A stretch of DNA of 64,000 bases, from positions 1 to 64,000 of IMG/VR virus record IMGVR_UViG_3300044697_000009; one strand, 5' to 3'. Below are positions 27,802 to 37,015 of the stretch, piece after piece. The position numbers and the translations under genes are program-made. The notes beneath the pieces are model-generated. The model did no database searches. It was not told the DNA's origin and saw only the letters and a list, made by a program, of their open reading frames with translations. Positions within the stretch are counted from its first letter, which is position 1. Each line of letters starts with the position of its first letter. This DNA is from a virus.

Positions 27802-28338
27802 TTAATATGGATTTTCAGATTTCTTTGAGCTACGTTTTTTCTTCAAAGCCATGAGTTTTTCAAGCTTTGCATTTAACTCGTCTTCATCCATATCTTCAGG
27901 CATATCACCTTGCATTTCAGAAGCAGCAGGAGAACCATGTTCTTCATGAGCAGACAAAGCATCATGGACGGTGTTTTCAGCGTCATCAACCATATCATTC
28001 ATTTCTGAATCACTGGTATCATGTTCTGGAACATCGCCGCCTTCACTCATTTGAAGACTATCATCGTCGGAGTTTTGGTCCATAGACATATCGGGACTTT
28101 GATCAGGATTTTCTTCTTGATCAACGACTTGTTTAGCTTTGTCAAGACCGGCTTTCAAGTCCTCAGGACTATCAGCGGCGACAACGGCTTTATGGACTTC
28201 AGGCGAAGCCATTTTGTGATGCATGTGCTGGGCAGCTAAATCTCTTAGATGCGAAACAACATCCATCTTTGCAGCTTTTTCGGCGTCAGAAAGATTTTTC
28301 TTACCTTTCATCACCTTTTCTAGTTTTTCTCGTAACAT
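27802..28338 (-). CDS. Acidic hypothetical virion-region protein
   Basis: 178 residues, helical His/Met-containing N-terminal half (LAAQHMHHKMASPE) and a very acidic Asp/Glu/Met/Ser tail ending in a basic patch (KKKRSSKK). No enzymatic motif. May be a head assembly or internal protein; unrecognised. Confidence 0.5.
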   Translation of the reverse strand: MLREKLEKVMKGKKNLSDAEKAAKMDVVSHLRDLAAQHMHHKMASPEVHKAVVAADSPEDLKAGLDKAKQVVDQEENPDQSPDMSMDQNSDDDSLQMSEGGDVPEHDTSDSEMNDMVDDAENTVHDALSAHEEHGSPAASEMQGDMPEDMDEDELNAKLEKLMALKKKRSSKKSENPY

Positions 28339-28359
28339 TTTATTCTCCCTTTAGAATAG

Positions 28360-28641
28360 TTACACTTTAAAAAATCGTTTAGTACGATTAAATACTCTTG
28401 GTTTTGGAAGTCCTGCGACTTTAACGGGTTCAATCTTAGGCCCTGCAGGAGGAGTTTGAGTCGGTTGTTCTTGTACACTCATTACTCCAGGTTTTCCATA
28501 AGGCGAAGACGTTGCACCTGGAACTGAAGTCTTAGGAGTAACACCAACACTAGGAATACTAGGTGCTTGATTCCCTATTTTTCCCAATGCTTGTTCTTTT
28601 TCAAAAAATCCTTTACGTTGATTGGGATTCTTAAAACTCAT
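28360..28641 (-). CDS. Small hypothetical protein with N-Q-R-K-G-F-F motif
   Basis: 93 residues, starting inside the upstream stop (TAATG-type overlap). The N-terminal NQRKGFF echoes the AQRRFFH motif of the next upstream product, so the two may be related. Remaining sequence is Pro/Val-rich and probably disordered. Confidence 0.5.
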   Translation of the reverse strand: MSFKNPNQRKGFFEKEQALGKIGNQAPSIPSVGVTPKTSVPGATSSPYGKPGVMSVQEQPTQTPPAGPKIEPVKVAGLPKPRVFNRTKRFFKV

Positions 28642-28809
28642 TTAGCTTCCTTCCCACATTTTCTTCAAACGTTTGAATTTATGAACTTTCTCTGGTAATT
28701 TTTTACCTTTAGAAGCACGATCAAATTCTTTCACTGTTTTAGGTGAGATTTCACCACGTTCTTCTGCGGCATGAAAAAATCTACGTTGGGCATCTGATTT
28801 ATAAGGCAT
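28642..28809 (-). CDS. Small basic phage protein (SDAQRRFFHA motif)
   Basis: 55 residues, ATG at 28809 overlapping the upstream fibre-like gene stop. The N-terminal YKSDAQRRFFHAAEE followed by SPKTVKEFDRASKGKKLPEK is a frequently seen pattern in tiny phage structural-region proteins of unknown function. Strong coding conservation of the motif and tight packing support it. Confidence 0.65.
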   Translation of the reverse strand: MPYKSDAQRRFFHAAEERGEISPKTVKEFDRASKGKKLPEKVHKFKRLKKMWEGS

Positions 28810-29861
28810 TATCCTACTACCATCCAGCTATCACTGTCGCCGTTATAACACAAAGCAACATGACCATAATTAGAACTTATTACATAACTTGTTGCACCAT
28901 CTATATGATCTGCTTCATAAGGCGTGACTGTAATATGATTAGTGCCAGCATGACCATCTACATCTTTAATTATGTAATACTGTCCTTGTGTTGCGCCTTG
29001 TGGAAGATTAACAGTACACGCTTTACTAGAAGTTGAAATAGCAACTACGTTATCTATGGTTAAACCAACACTTAATGGAGATGCGGATGAATTATAGTTC
29101 TGAACATTTAAATACACTGAATAATTGAATTGACCTGGACCATCAAGAATAATTGCGTTATTTTGATTTCCATTTCCATCAGTGCCAGTGGTGATAATTA
29201 CACTGCCACCGATTGGACCACTAGTACTATTTGTGCTTCCTGCCATAATATTTATATTACCACCATTAGCTGAGTTAGATGTACCAGCCGAAAGACTTAA
29301 TGCAGCTCCTCCAGCTTGATCTGAATTTCCGCAACTAATATTGACACGTCCTGCTTGGCCAGATCCACTAGAAACGCTACCGCCAGAGATGTTTATAGTA
29401 GAAGCATTTCCGCTTCCAGCATTAGCTATGTTTCCGCCTTTGATGTTTATTACTCCAGCATTACCAGTAGATGAAGGATTAAGTAAATCACCAGTTAACA
29501 ACAGGAGTTCAGATGAATCATTAGAAACAGAATTTGTATCTGTAGAACCAATCATTATTAATTGCTGAGATTGGTCGTCATCAGAAACATTACCAATAAA
29601 TGCGCCTGGTCCAGCTGAATTCAGAGTTAATGAAGCTTCAGCTTCTATAGGACTAGGAAGACCACTACCACCACCTGCATCTTGAAAACTAGGATCAACA
29701 TCAGGGCCATTAGATGTCAGGACTTGACCAGATGTTCCTTGGTTAGATGATTGAACTGCAGTCTGAGCATCTTCAAGTGCTGAAACGACAGTATTCGTGT
29801 ACATTGGATCACCACCAAGTACGCTCTGCAGAAGATTAATTATCGTTTGATTAATAGCCAT
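28809..29861 (-). CDS. Fibre-like protein with shared C-terminal knob module
   Basis: 350 residues: helical N-terminus, Gly/Ser/Asn-rich beta-helix-like middle (GNASTINISGGSVSSG) and a C-terminal module of about 60 residues (IIKDVDGHAGTNHITVTP ... IDGATSYVISSNYGHVAL) shared with the two larger fibre proteins at 29870-31951 and 40962-43781. Likely a trimeric receptor-binding or fibre protein. Confidence 0.6.
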   Translation of the reverse strand: MAINQTIINLLQSVLGGDPMYTNTVVSALEDAQTAVQSSNQGTSGQVLTSNGPDVDPSFQDAGGGSGLPSPIEAEASLTLNSAGPGAFIGNVSDDDQSQQLIMIGSTDTNSVSNDSSELLLLTGDLLNPSSTGNAGVINIKGGNIANAGSGNASTINISGGSVSSGSGQAGRVNISCGNSDQAGGAALSLSAGTSNSANGGNINIMAGSTNSTSGPIGGSVIITTGTDGNGNQNNAIILDGPGQFNYSVYLNVQNYNSSASPLSVGLTIDNVVAISTSSKACTVNLPQGATQGQYYIIKDVDGHAGTNHITVTPYEADHIDGATSYVISSNYGHVALCYNGDSDSWMVVG

Positions 29862-29869
29862 ATATTTCC

Positions 29870-31951
29870 TTATAAAATTCTAACAATAGACATTTCAAGA
29901 GCACTACCATATGCTTCGCCTAAACCGATAGAAAATGTTGGTCCACTAGTAACTTGTTGTAACTTCAGAGTCACACTAGATGAAGTACCAGGTGCATAAA
30001 TTCCTGTTATTGTTACTGGAGATCCTCCAGACCCAGAGCCACCACTGACATATACCGACATTGGAGCAGAAACTACATTTGTTCCATCTGTTAGTTGAAA
30101 CGAACACCAACCAGTTCCACCAGTAGATGAAAATGCTAAAAAAGAAACAAAATAAACAGCACTTGAAGATGCTGGTGTAAATGTTATGCCGGGTAAAGAA
30201 CTACCGGCAGCTGAAACAGTTATATTGTTTGATGTTCTTGTATTTAAAGTATCATTACCGCCAGTCAATCCGAAATCAGCATATCCTATAGTAGAACCGC
30301 CAGTCCAAAAATTGGTATGATCGAAGTATCCAGACCAATATGTATTCGTTGGATTAGAAGTTAATGTAGTCAAAAGTTGTGCTTCTGAACCACCAGATGG
30401 TTTTATATAATAATTGTTATCAGACTTTGGATAAATTGCTACATATCCAGAAGGAACTGATGATGGAGTCGTGATTTTGTTGATGGCGATACCACCAGGA
30501 GACTGAGCCTCTATAGTACCGTTACCACCAGTCTGAAGAAGCAAGATTTCATTATTTGAAGCAACAATGCTTATCCCTGAACCACGATCTGAGACTTCAT
30601 TAGTTAATATCGTGTTTTGAAATGTTTTATTACCAGCAAATGTTTGAGCCCCTGTATTAACCATTCCTGGATTGGTAGCTGAAGCACTTTGTGCATAGAG
30701 ATCGTTGCTTACGATTACTAAACCGTTACTTGACGCACTCTGTGAATCAAAAGTTCCAATTGTATTGACACCACTTCCGCCACCACCAGAACTGCCACCA
30801 AATGAATACCAATTCGTACCATCTGAGTAATAAGCCGCAGAACCGTAGTTTGAAGAAATCGTGGCACTAGAAGCACCATCAATTGTTTCTGAACTATGAG
30901 GATCAATAGTAATATTGTGTGTAGCTGAAGCGCCTTTATAGTCTTTTACATAAATTACACGACCTGAAGTAGGACTAGGTAACGTAATAGTCGATACGGC
31001 ACTACTGACATCAACATCCAAGAAATAATCAGTTGTTGAATTATCAACTGAATAACTTCCAGACACGGCATTAGTTGTAAAACGAATTCCACCTAGAAAT
31101 TCATGAACTGCAGTACTACTTGCGGCACCAAGTGTGACTTGACTACTAGTAGAATTACCTAAAACAGTGTTTCCATCAGATGTCAATGCACCAGTAAATG
31201 TTTTACTGCCAGAAAAACTCTGAGTCCCAGTATTGACCAATCCAGGTTCTGTACTAGAAGCAGATTGAGTAGATAATACGTTACTAACAAGGCTTAAACC
31301 ATTTGAGTTCGCGCTCTGTGAATCTAAAGCACCGATACTTGTTGGAACACTTGATATTCCAAGCATTGTGTTGACTTGTGACACTGTCAGGTCACTAGGT
31401 GAGGCTGAACTACCTGTATTATTACCCTTTAAAGTATTGGATGCCATCTGTGAGAGATTTGAATTCCCAACAGTATTAGATGCAAGATTTGCTCCGGTAA
31501 TGCCAGCAGATCCTGAGAGATTTGTATTTGTCAGTCCAGTGATTGTATTACTACCGGCAGCGATTGTTTTATTAGTCAATGTATCTGTAGTATTTCTACC
31601 AACTAATGTATCAGTTGCATCGGGAAGTGTGACTGTACGATTTGCAGTTTGAACGCCAGCGAGAGTTAATTCAGTACCAGTTGTAGCACCAGAAACAGAG
31701 AAATCAATGACCTTTGTCGTATCTGTAGGATCTACGAAATCGGTATTAGAAGCGTCTAAGTCTTTATTTTGCAACCTATTAGCACCTTGATCTGCATGAG
31801 TCTCAGTTACGACTGGAGATGCATTAGTGCCGTTATGAAAATTGATTTTGTTGATTGTGTTTAAGACTTCAATCTCACCTAGTTGACTAACACTTGATGT
31901 AGACACCGGAACGACTTGAAATCCGAACATTAAACGACGTATATTAAGCAT
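29870..31951 (-). CDS. Tail fibre protein
   Basis: 693 residues with repeated trimeric-fibre modules: TLTNKTIAAGSN, LKGNNTGSSASPSDL, two GSKTFTG / GNKTFQN repeats, and an internal copy of the knob module (IYVKDYKGASATHNITIDPH ... IDGASSATISSNYGS). The C-terminal about 150 residues form a different beta-rich tip. Sequence blocks are nearly the same as in the fibre gene at 40962-43781, indicating duplication or recombination. Binds the host surface by inference. Confidence 0.75.
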   Translation of the reverse strand: MLNIRRLMFGFQVVPVSTSSVSQLGEIEVLNTINKINFHNGTNASPVVTETHADQGANRLQNKDLDASNTDFVDPTDTTKVIDFSVSGATTGTELTLAGVQTANRTVTLPDATDTLVGRNTTDTLTNKTIAAGSNTITGLTNTNLSGSAGITGANLASNTVGNSNLSQMASNTLKGNNTGSSASPSDLTVSQVNTMLGISSVPTSIGALDSQSANSNGLSLVSNVLSTQSASSTEPGLVNTGTQSFSGSKTFTGALTSDGNTVLGNSTSSQVTLGAASSTAVHEFLGGIRFTTNAVSGSYSVDNSTTDYFLDVDVSSAVSTITLPSPTSGRVIYVKDYKGASATHNITIDPHSSETIDGASSATISSNYGSAAYYSDGTNWYSFGGSSGGGGSGVNTIGTFDSQSASSNGLVIVSNDLYAQSASATNPGMVNTGAQTFAGNKTFQNTILTNEVSDRGSGISIVASNNEILLLQTGGNGTIEAQSPGGIAINKITTPSSVPSGYVAIYPKSDNNYYIKPSGGSEAQLLTTLTSNPTNTYWSGYFDHTNFWTGGSTIGYADFGLTGGNDTLNTRTSNNITVSAAGSSLPGITFTPASSSAVYFVSFLAFSSTGGTGWCSFQLTDGTNVVSAPMSVYVSGGSGSGGSPVTITGIYAPGTSSSVTLKLQQVTSGPTFSIGLGEAYGSALEMSIVRIL

Positions 31952-31952
31952 A

Positions 31953-32447
31953 TTAATCCGTAATCAAGAGTGATTTAGCTGTGTAACCAATCGTACCTGA
32001 ATGATTAGATCCAGTAATACTGGTAGATGAGAATTGGACTTGACCCAAGTCTGTAATAGAGAATGTAACGTCTCCGTTGCCCGTATATTCCCTTGACATT
32101 TCCCATTTATTACCAGTAGGATTATTAGGATTGTATATAACTTCTAAAGTCCCAAACTCCGATACTGTCGTAGCACCTGATCCAGTTGTAGATCTATAAA
32201 CAGTGTATTGAACTGCTGCACCTTGTACTGCCGCAACCGGGAAGGCTAAAGCTGGTAAACTAACATTTGTATTAACATTAGCGACCATTGTATAGATTTG
32301 AGGAGGAATATCGTAAGGACCTGCAACTGATGCAAGAGCATCTGCCGTTAATTCAGCGAACTGAGTAATAGCAGGCGCCCAGTTTGGGGAATCAGCAGAT
32401 ACGGGGAATTGTATAGGAGTTCCAGATATAGTAACAGTGATTGGCAT
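31953..32447 (-). CDS. Virion-associated beta-rich protein
   Basis: 164 residues from the ATG at 32447. Beta-rich (PITVTISGTPIQFPV at the start, AVQYTVYRSTTGSG in the middle) and ends immediately before the tail-fibre gene. Preceded by a copy of the late-promoter motif 32 bp upstream. Possibly a fibre head or adaptor domain; unrecognised. Confidence 0.55.
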   Translation of the reverse strand: MPITVTISGTPIQFPVSADSPNWAPAITQFAELTADALASVAGPYDIPPQIYTMVANVNTNVSLPALAFPVAAVQGAAVQYTVYRSTTGSGATTVSEFGTLEVIYNPNNPTGNKWEMSREYTGNGDVTFSITDLGQVQFSSTSITGSNHSGTIGYTAKSLLITD

Positions 32448-32478
32448 CAATAACCTATAGTAGAAAAGAGATCTACTA

Positions 32479-32491
32479 TATAGTTATTAAC
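32479..32491 (-). promoter_or_regulatory. Late-promoter motif copy
   Basis: Minus strand reads GTTAATAACTATA followed by TA. It precedes the gene at 31953-32447 by about 32 bp and would drive the tail-fibre block downstream of the early-type HNH-Mom gene. Confidence 0.55.
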
Positions 32492-32492
32492 T

Positions 32493-33992
32493 TTATGATC
32501 TTTTAGGATAAGGAAAATTTGTCCAGGTTTTTTCTAGTTTCTCGTATTTATTTTTCTTTAATAAAAGCACATACTTACCTTTTTTAGGTTTCTTTTTAAT
32601 CGGTAAGTCCTTGTATTGTAGTCTTGCGTATTCATCAAGGAGTTGTTTCACCTCCAATGGCATAGCCTTCCTGTTTTGAAACCCTCCTTCAGTATTCCAT
32701 TCTGGAAGCCATTCTATACCTAGGTCTTTAGCATATTTTTTCATGCTAGATGTTCTTGTAAAATGCCGTTCAGTTACTTCTTTACCATCTTTAACATAGA
32801 CCTGGGTTGATCCATAGTTTTTACCTAAGTAATCAAAATTACAAGCCTGGTATATAGTTCCTATTTCACCTGCATCAGGATCGCTATAAGCCGTAAATAT
32901 ACGTTTTTCTGTATTATTCACCATCCATCTACAACTAAACATAACTAGCCGTGAGCCTAAATTCTTCGGAGTCCAGCTAGCGCAGGCTCCTCGTTGAATC
33001 AAGGCTTCTAATTTCTTATCGAATTGATAGCTATTAGGCTCAGCTATCATCACGACTCCGCCTAATAACCCGTTGTATCTAGCTGTAAACACGTATCTAA
33101 CGCCAAATCCACAAGTCCCAAGCCATTCGTATCTTTCAATAAACTTTCTATGTTCATCCGTAATCTTTTCTTGAGCTAAAACGAATTCACTAGCTTTTAC
33201 GTTTAAAGGCATTCCATTTTTGATGTCTTCTTTAAGTAGTTGATCTCTCTTAAGTTTTTGCCAACATACATTTTTTGGAAGACTATCTTTTTTAATATTT
33301 CTATTATAGTCGGAAAACTCAGGTTTTAAATTAGTGTAATGACATAATTCGTACATCTGTTGTTCGGTTCTAACTTTAGATAAAGGAATAACGTGATCTA
33401 TATCCCATATTTCACCGTAGTTATCCCAAGTCATATTAGGTTGGAATTGAGACTCCAGATACATTTTAAGTTCTTCTAGAGTACATCCTATGTATTCAGA
33501 AAAATGAGTGTCCTTTTTCCAAGACGTTCGTTTTAATGCGTAATATAACCTATTTCTGAGTCTTCGGCTTAATTTATAGAATAAATCATTTTTTTCTCGA
33601 TCTTTTCTATAAGACCGTCTTTTTATTCTAATTATAGGCTTATTATCATGGTAATATTGTCTAGTTCTTTGTTTTATATTTTCTTTTTTAGATTCATAAT
33701 ATTTTTTAGTATTTATAGATCTGCATTCTTTACATTGTGTACATAATCCATCCGGATTGTTTTTATCTTTAGTAAAGTATTCGGCGGGTTTTTGAATGCC
33801 ACAAGTTCTACAAATTTTTGAAGAAACTGATATAGAATTATTTTTTGGATTATTTAGACGACGAATTCTTTTTTTCTTAGAACCGCAATTTCTGCAATAT
33901 GTTCTATATCCGTCTTTAGTTAAACTATGTTTATTGAATTCACTTATATTATATTCTGTATGACATAATGTACATGTTTTTCGATCAATCAT
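32493..33992 (-). CDS. HNH endonuclease fused to a Mom-like DNA modification domain
   Basis: 499 residues. Two N-terminal zinc-finger pairs (C7/C10 with C33/C36; C61/C64 with C84/C87), a basic linker, then an HNH core with DIDHVIPLSK (197-206) and HYTNLKP (218-224). From about 262 the protein becomes a GNAT-like domain resembling Mom of phage Mu: YEWLGTCGFGVRYVF, RGACASWTPKNLGSR and YSDPDAGEIGTIYQACNF. Mom adds a methylcarbamoyl group to adenine, protecting DNA from restriction. The gene has its own sigma70-type promoter and lies between capsid and tail genes, just after the capsid terminator, suggesting arrival as a mobile homing unit or an early modification gene. HNH secure, Mom similarity by eye. 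Confidence 0.75.
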   Translation of the reverse strand: MIDRKTCTLCHTEYNISEFNKHSLTKDGYRTYCRNCGSKKKRIRRLNNPKNNSISVSSKICRTCGIQKPAEYFTKDKNNPDGLCTQCKECRSINTKKYYESKKENIKQRTRQYYHDNKPIIRIKRRSYRKDREKNDLFYKLSRRLRNRLYYALKRTSWKKDTHFSEYIGCTLEELKMYLESQFQPNMTWDNYGEIWDIDHVIPLSKVRTEQQMYELCHYTNLKPEFSDYNRNIKKDSLPKNVCWQKLKRDQLLKEDIKNGMPLNVKASEFVLAQEKITDEHRKFIERYEWLGTCGFGVRYVFTARYNGLLGGVVMIAEPNSYQFDKKLEALIQRGACASWTPKNLGSRLVMFSCRWMVNNTEKRIFTAYSDPDAGEIGTIYQACNFDYLGKNYGSTQVYVKDGKEVTERHFTRTSSMKKYAKDLGIEWLPEWNTEGGFQNRKAMPLEVKQLLDEYARLQYKDLPIKKKPKKGKYVLLLKKNKYEKLEKTWTNFPYPKRS

Positions 33993-33998
33993 ACATAC

Positions 33999-34027
33999 AC
34001 TATATCACAAGTTATATAAAAAGTCAA
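33999..34027 (-). promoter_or_regulatory. Sigma70-type promoter of the HNH-Mom gene
   Basis: Minus strand: TTGACT at 34027-34022, 17-bp spacer, TATAGT at 34004-33999. The expected transcription start falls on or next to the ATG at 33992 and no ribosome site is present, so the message is probably leaderless. The spacer closely matches that of the 6128 promoter. Confidence 0.8.
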
Positions 34028-34049
34028 GTGTTTTTTGCATGAATTATAT

Positions 34050-34077
34050 AAAAAAGAGGGGGCTGTTAACCCCCTCT
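34050..34077 (-). terminator. Rho-independent terminator after the capsid gene
   Basis: Minus strand: an 8-bp perfect stem (AGAGGGGG with CCCCCTCT, 7-nt loop) followed by TTTTTTAT. It lies just beyond the capsid stop codon, would end the packaging-to-capsid transcript and isolates the HNH-Mom gene. Confidence 0.9.
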
Positions 34078-34090
34078 AGATACTGAGGAA

Positions 34091-35332
34091 TTAGGTATTT
34101 ACGATGTTGTTGACCAATACGTTTCTACCTGGGGCCATGCAAAATATCGCCTGATCCGAGTAGAGACGGAGTTCATAGGCTGCAGAGTTTTCCAAATCGC
34201 GGAAAAACTCTTCACCTTGACCAGGTCGTTTAAACGTCATATCAGTTGAACCAACTCGGAACCATTCTTCCATAGCAAGGATATAAGCATAACCTTGTTT
34301 AACGTAGATAGAAGGCTCGATTTCGATCTCACCGTTTTGTGAGAAGAAACGGAGAGCTTTCCCACCGTTTTGGAGTTGAACAGAAGAATACGATTCGTCG
34401 TATCTGCGGAGAGCAGCTTGGTCAGACAGAACGTTTGACCAGGTACGAGGATTCAAGAGAGCCAAGACGTTACCATCGAGACCTTTTTCAACTGCACGAG
34501 CAGTCGCATAGTTCAAGATGTTAAACGAAAGAGCGGAACTTGAAGCGGAATACGTATTACCTTTCCAGAGGTTAAACTGAGCCGCGTTGATATTAAACAA
34601 CGTAGTTTGATTCGTAAGAATCATATGGATACCAGGAAATTCGTTACCATAAGCGCCAGCGTGCCAGATAACGTCGTTAGTCTGAACGCCAGTAGCGTTA
34701 GTTGACAATGTAACGGTTTGAGCCGTCATATCAACAGCGGAAACTGAGAAGTTCCCACGAGATGTCGAACCGTTGCTGGAACGAATCTCAATCGGCATAC
34801 CTTCAGCACCAGCCCAGATACCAGGAGCCCATTCAGACGTAGTGATTGTAAGAACAGCGCCAGACGTACTAGCGATGGTCGCGTAACCAACTTGTCCATA
34901 GAGCATCTCGATTTCGAGCTTTTTAGCCATAGAACGGAGCATGTTGGCAACGAGGAATTTCGTCGCATCCATGAACGCTTTTTGACCACCAAGGGCTGCA
35001 CGAGAAGCAGCGGCATAACCGAGCAGTGAACGAAGCACTACAGGATTACCACGGACTTGAGCATCCTTGATTTGACCAGCGATAGGAGCATTCAAATTGA
35101 AAGCATCTTCATCACTAGCAGCAAAGGTGATACCATGTTCCAGACCCAAGATAACAGGTTGATGGTAAAGGTTACCAGGCTGTTTATCTTTAGACAGGAA
35201 CTTGATTTTATTCATGAGCTTAACTCCATCAGGAATCAGCTCGCCAAGTTTATCAGCGTAGGTTTCTTTGAAGAAACCGTTAAGGGTACCAACCGAGTTA
35301 TTCGGGGTACCAAATGTATTTGCACTCGCCAT
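34091..35332 (-). CDS. Major capsid protein
   Basis: 413 residues, directly followed by a strong terminator and preceded by a small structural gene and the scaffold, the classic head-gene order. Features seen in HK97-fold or related podovirus capsids include an N-terminal arm (1-45), KKLEIEMLYGQ, an inserted beta domain with repeated Thr/Ser/Asn, and a C-terminal EEFFRDLENSAAYELRLYSDQAIF region. The N-terminal 45 residues include a segment repeated in another gene (63117-63206) and partly in the small gene at 37016-37243. Function secure from synteny and length. Confidence 0.85.
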   Translation of the reverse strand: MASANTFGTPNNSVGTLNGFFKETYADKLGELIPDGVKLMNKIKFLSKDKQPGNLYHQPVILGLEHGITFAASDEDAFNLNAPIAGQIKDAQVRGNPVVLRSLLGYAAASRAALGGQKAFMDATKFLVANMLRSMAKKLEIEMLYGQVGYATIASTSGAVLTITTSEWAPGIWAGAEGMPIEIRSSNGSTSRGNFSVSAVDMTAQTVTLSTNATGVQTNDVIWHAGAYGNEFPGIHMILTNQTTLFNINAAQFNLWKGNTYSASSSALSFNILNYATARAVEKGLDGNVLALLNPRTWSNVLSDQAALRRYDESYSSVQLQNGGKALRFFSQNGEIEIEPSIYVKQGYAYILAMEEWFRVGSTDMTFKRPGQGEEFFRDLENSAAYELRLYSDQAIFCMAPGRNVLVNNIVNT

Positions 35333-35350
35333 TTTCTATACTCCTTAAAA

Positions 35351-35830
35351 TTAATAGCTTTCGCCGCTAGAGGTTGCAGGTTCTGTAACGTATTCGACTT
35401 CGACACAGCCGTTAAGAGTGTTTGAAGTAGCGATAGATACAGAAGCTACGCAATCCAACATCATATCGGAACCGTTACTAGCGATAGGACCGCCAGCATC
35501 TTCAGACAATTTGTATAAAACTCCGGTAACGACATCGGCACAACGAAGGCTGACTATCTTTTGTACGGGTTCTCTAATTTTGACCAAAATATTAAAGGTC
35601 CCGGACGAGTCAACGGGTGAAGTGGAATAATTTGCAGTTTCTCCAGAATCCAAAGCGGAAGTGATTTGATCGACACCTTGTGTCCTGATAAACAGGATGG
35701 CAGGTTCGTCACAACTCACTGAAACGCTAGCTGAAGAAGCATTCCCAACGATCACGAAGGGAATTGAGACTTTTTGAACTTTAAGTTGTCTTTGTAACGT
35801 AAGTTCATTACTAGCTTGATATTGAGACAT
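35351..35830 (-). CDS. Putative head decoration or stabilisation protein
   Basis: 159 residues from the ATG at 35830, which has AGAAGGAAA upstream; a longer frame begins at an unlikely alternative codon. Beta-rich, Ser/Val-rich sequence (VSIPFVIVGNASSASVSVSC). It lies immediately before the capsid gene and after the scaffold, where head decoration proteins are usual. A stem of about 11 bp at 35848-35879 occupies the leader just before its ribosome site. Confidence 0.55.
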   Translation of the reverse strand: MSQYQASNELTLQRQLKVQKVSIPFVIVGNASSASVSVSCDEPAILFIRTQGVDQITSALDSGETANYSTSPVDSSGTFNILVKIREPVQKIVSLRCADVVTGVLYKLSEDAGGPIASNGSDMMLDCVASVSIATSNTLNGCVEVEYVTEPATSSGESY

Positions 35831-35952
35831 CTTGTCTTTCCTTCTAAAATAGGTTAATACAATGAAATTAAACCCTATTTCTTCCCGTTGGATGTCCACG
35901 CCCAATTAAGGTAACGCAGAGTCTACTAAGCAAATACTTTAGTGCTTACACA

Positions 35953-35966
35953 TATAGTTATTAGAA
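35953..35966 (-). promoter_or_regulatory. Late-promoter motif copy upstream of the capsid block
   Basis: Minus strand reads TTCTAATAACTATA followed by TG. It lies about 120 bp upstream of the decoration-like gene and would give extra transcription of the decoration and capsid genes. Confidence 0.55.
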
Positions 35967-36027
35967 ATTATATAATATTTTGGTATATTTTTTGCTTACC
36001 ATAGGATTATATAATGATTCTGAGGAT

Positions 36028-36933
36028 TTACACCCCAAAAAAGGTTTTGAAATTTACTTTCTTACCAGTTTCTTTAGGTTCTGCTTTTTTACCAACATCG
36101 AGAGTTTTGTTGGAACCAACGGCGACTTTTTCTTTCGCCCTAGCAACATTTTTCTTTCTAATGCTGTTAATTTTGTCCTTACCAACAAGTTTCTCTACGA
36201 CTTCATCAGGCATTACCTGAAACATGGACTTTAAGTCTTCCATTACTTCTTCACGAACCAATGGAATAACGTCTTCTGGGAGGACGTCTTTACCATTTTG
36301 AAGCCCAACAAGCATATAATCTGCAATCTTTTTAACTATATACGGGGATTTAGGAAGATCAGTTTTTTGAAGTGCTTGATCCATAAGGATGTCATAACGT
36401 TCATATTGTTCTTCTGTAAGTCTTTGTTTTTGTTCTTCTAATGCAGCTTGCTTTTCTCTTTCACGTTCTTCTTTTAAGGCTTTAAGCTCAGCTTCAAGTT
36501 TTTCTTTAGCAAGTTGTTCAGGAGATTTCTTAGAGTCAGCAATTTCTTTCTCAATGATATCAGCTGCTAGTTTTTTAACATCTAGACCGATATGAGGGTC
36601 TGAAAGAACACGAGCTGGATCTTTTCGTAAATCTTCAATGAATTTAACTACTTCCTTTTGAAGACTTGAGAATTCTTCCATCCGTTTACCAGCGACTTTT
36701 GCCATCTGGAGTTGACGAGTGATGTATTCATCGTCATTTGGATCGAATTCTTCCTCGAATTCTTCACCGTCGACTTTGAGTTTAAATTTTCTTTTAGAAG
36801 GTGTGGAAGATTGAGCTGGTTTAGTCTGAGCTTGAGTTTCCTGAGTAGTTTCAGGGGTTTCAGCCGCAGTGTCTTGTGTTTCAATACTATCTGTTGCTTC
36901 TGGCGCCGCAGGAGCGGCTTGATCTTGTGCCAT
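36028..36933 (-). CDS. Head scaffolding protein
   Basis: 301 residues, highly charged and helical: an acidic Ala/Thr/Glu/Gln N-terminus, a basic patch (KRKFKLKVDGEEFEEEF), long Glu/Lys coiled coil (about 125-175) and a basic C-terminus typical of scaffold-capsid contact. Position just before the decoration and capsid genes and absence of enzyme motifs support a scaffold role. Confidence 0.75.
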   Translation of the reverse strand: MAQDQAAPAAPEATDSIETQDTAAETPETTQETQAQTKPAQSSTPSKRKFKLKVDGEEFEEEFDPNDDEYITRQLQMAKVAGKRMEEFSSLQKEVVKFIEDLRKDPARVLSDPHIGLDVKKLAADIIEKEIADSKKSPEQLAKEKLEAELKALKEEREREKQAALEEQKQRLTEEQYERYDILMDQALQKTDLPKSPYIVKKIADYMLVGLQNGKDVLPEDVIPLVREEVMEDLKSMFQVMPDEVVEKLVGKDKINSIRKKNVARAKEKVAVGSNKTLDVGKKAEPKETGKKVNFKTFFGV

Positions 36934-37015
36934 GGTTTAATTCCTTTCGTCCCGTCCATTGGATAGGGAGAATAATACCGTCCCGAAATTGGGATAGGTC
37001 AATAATTCTAGAGAG

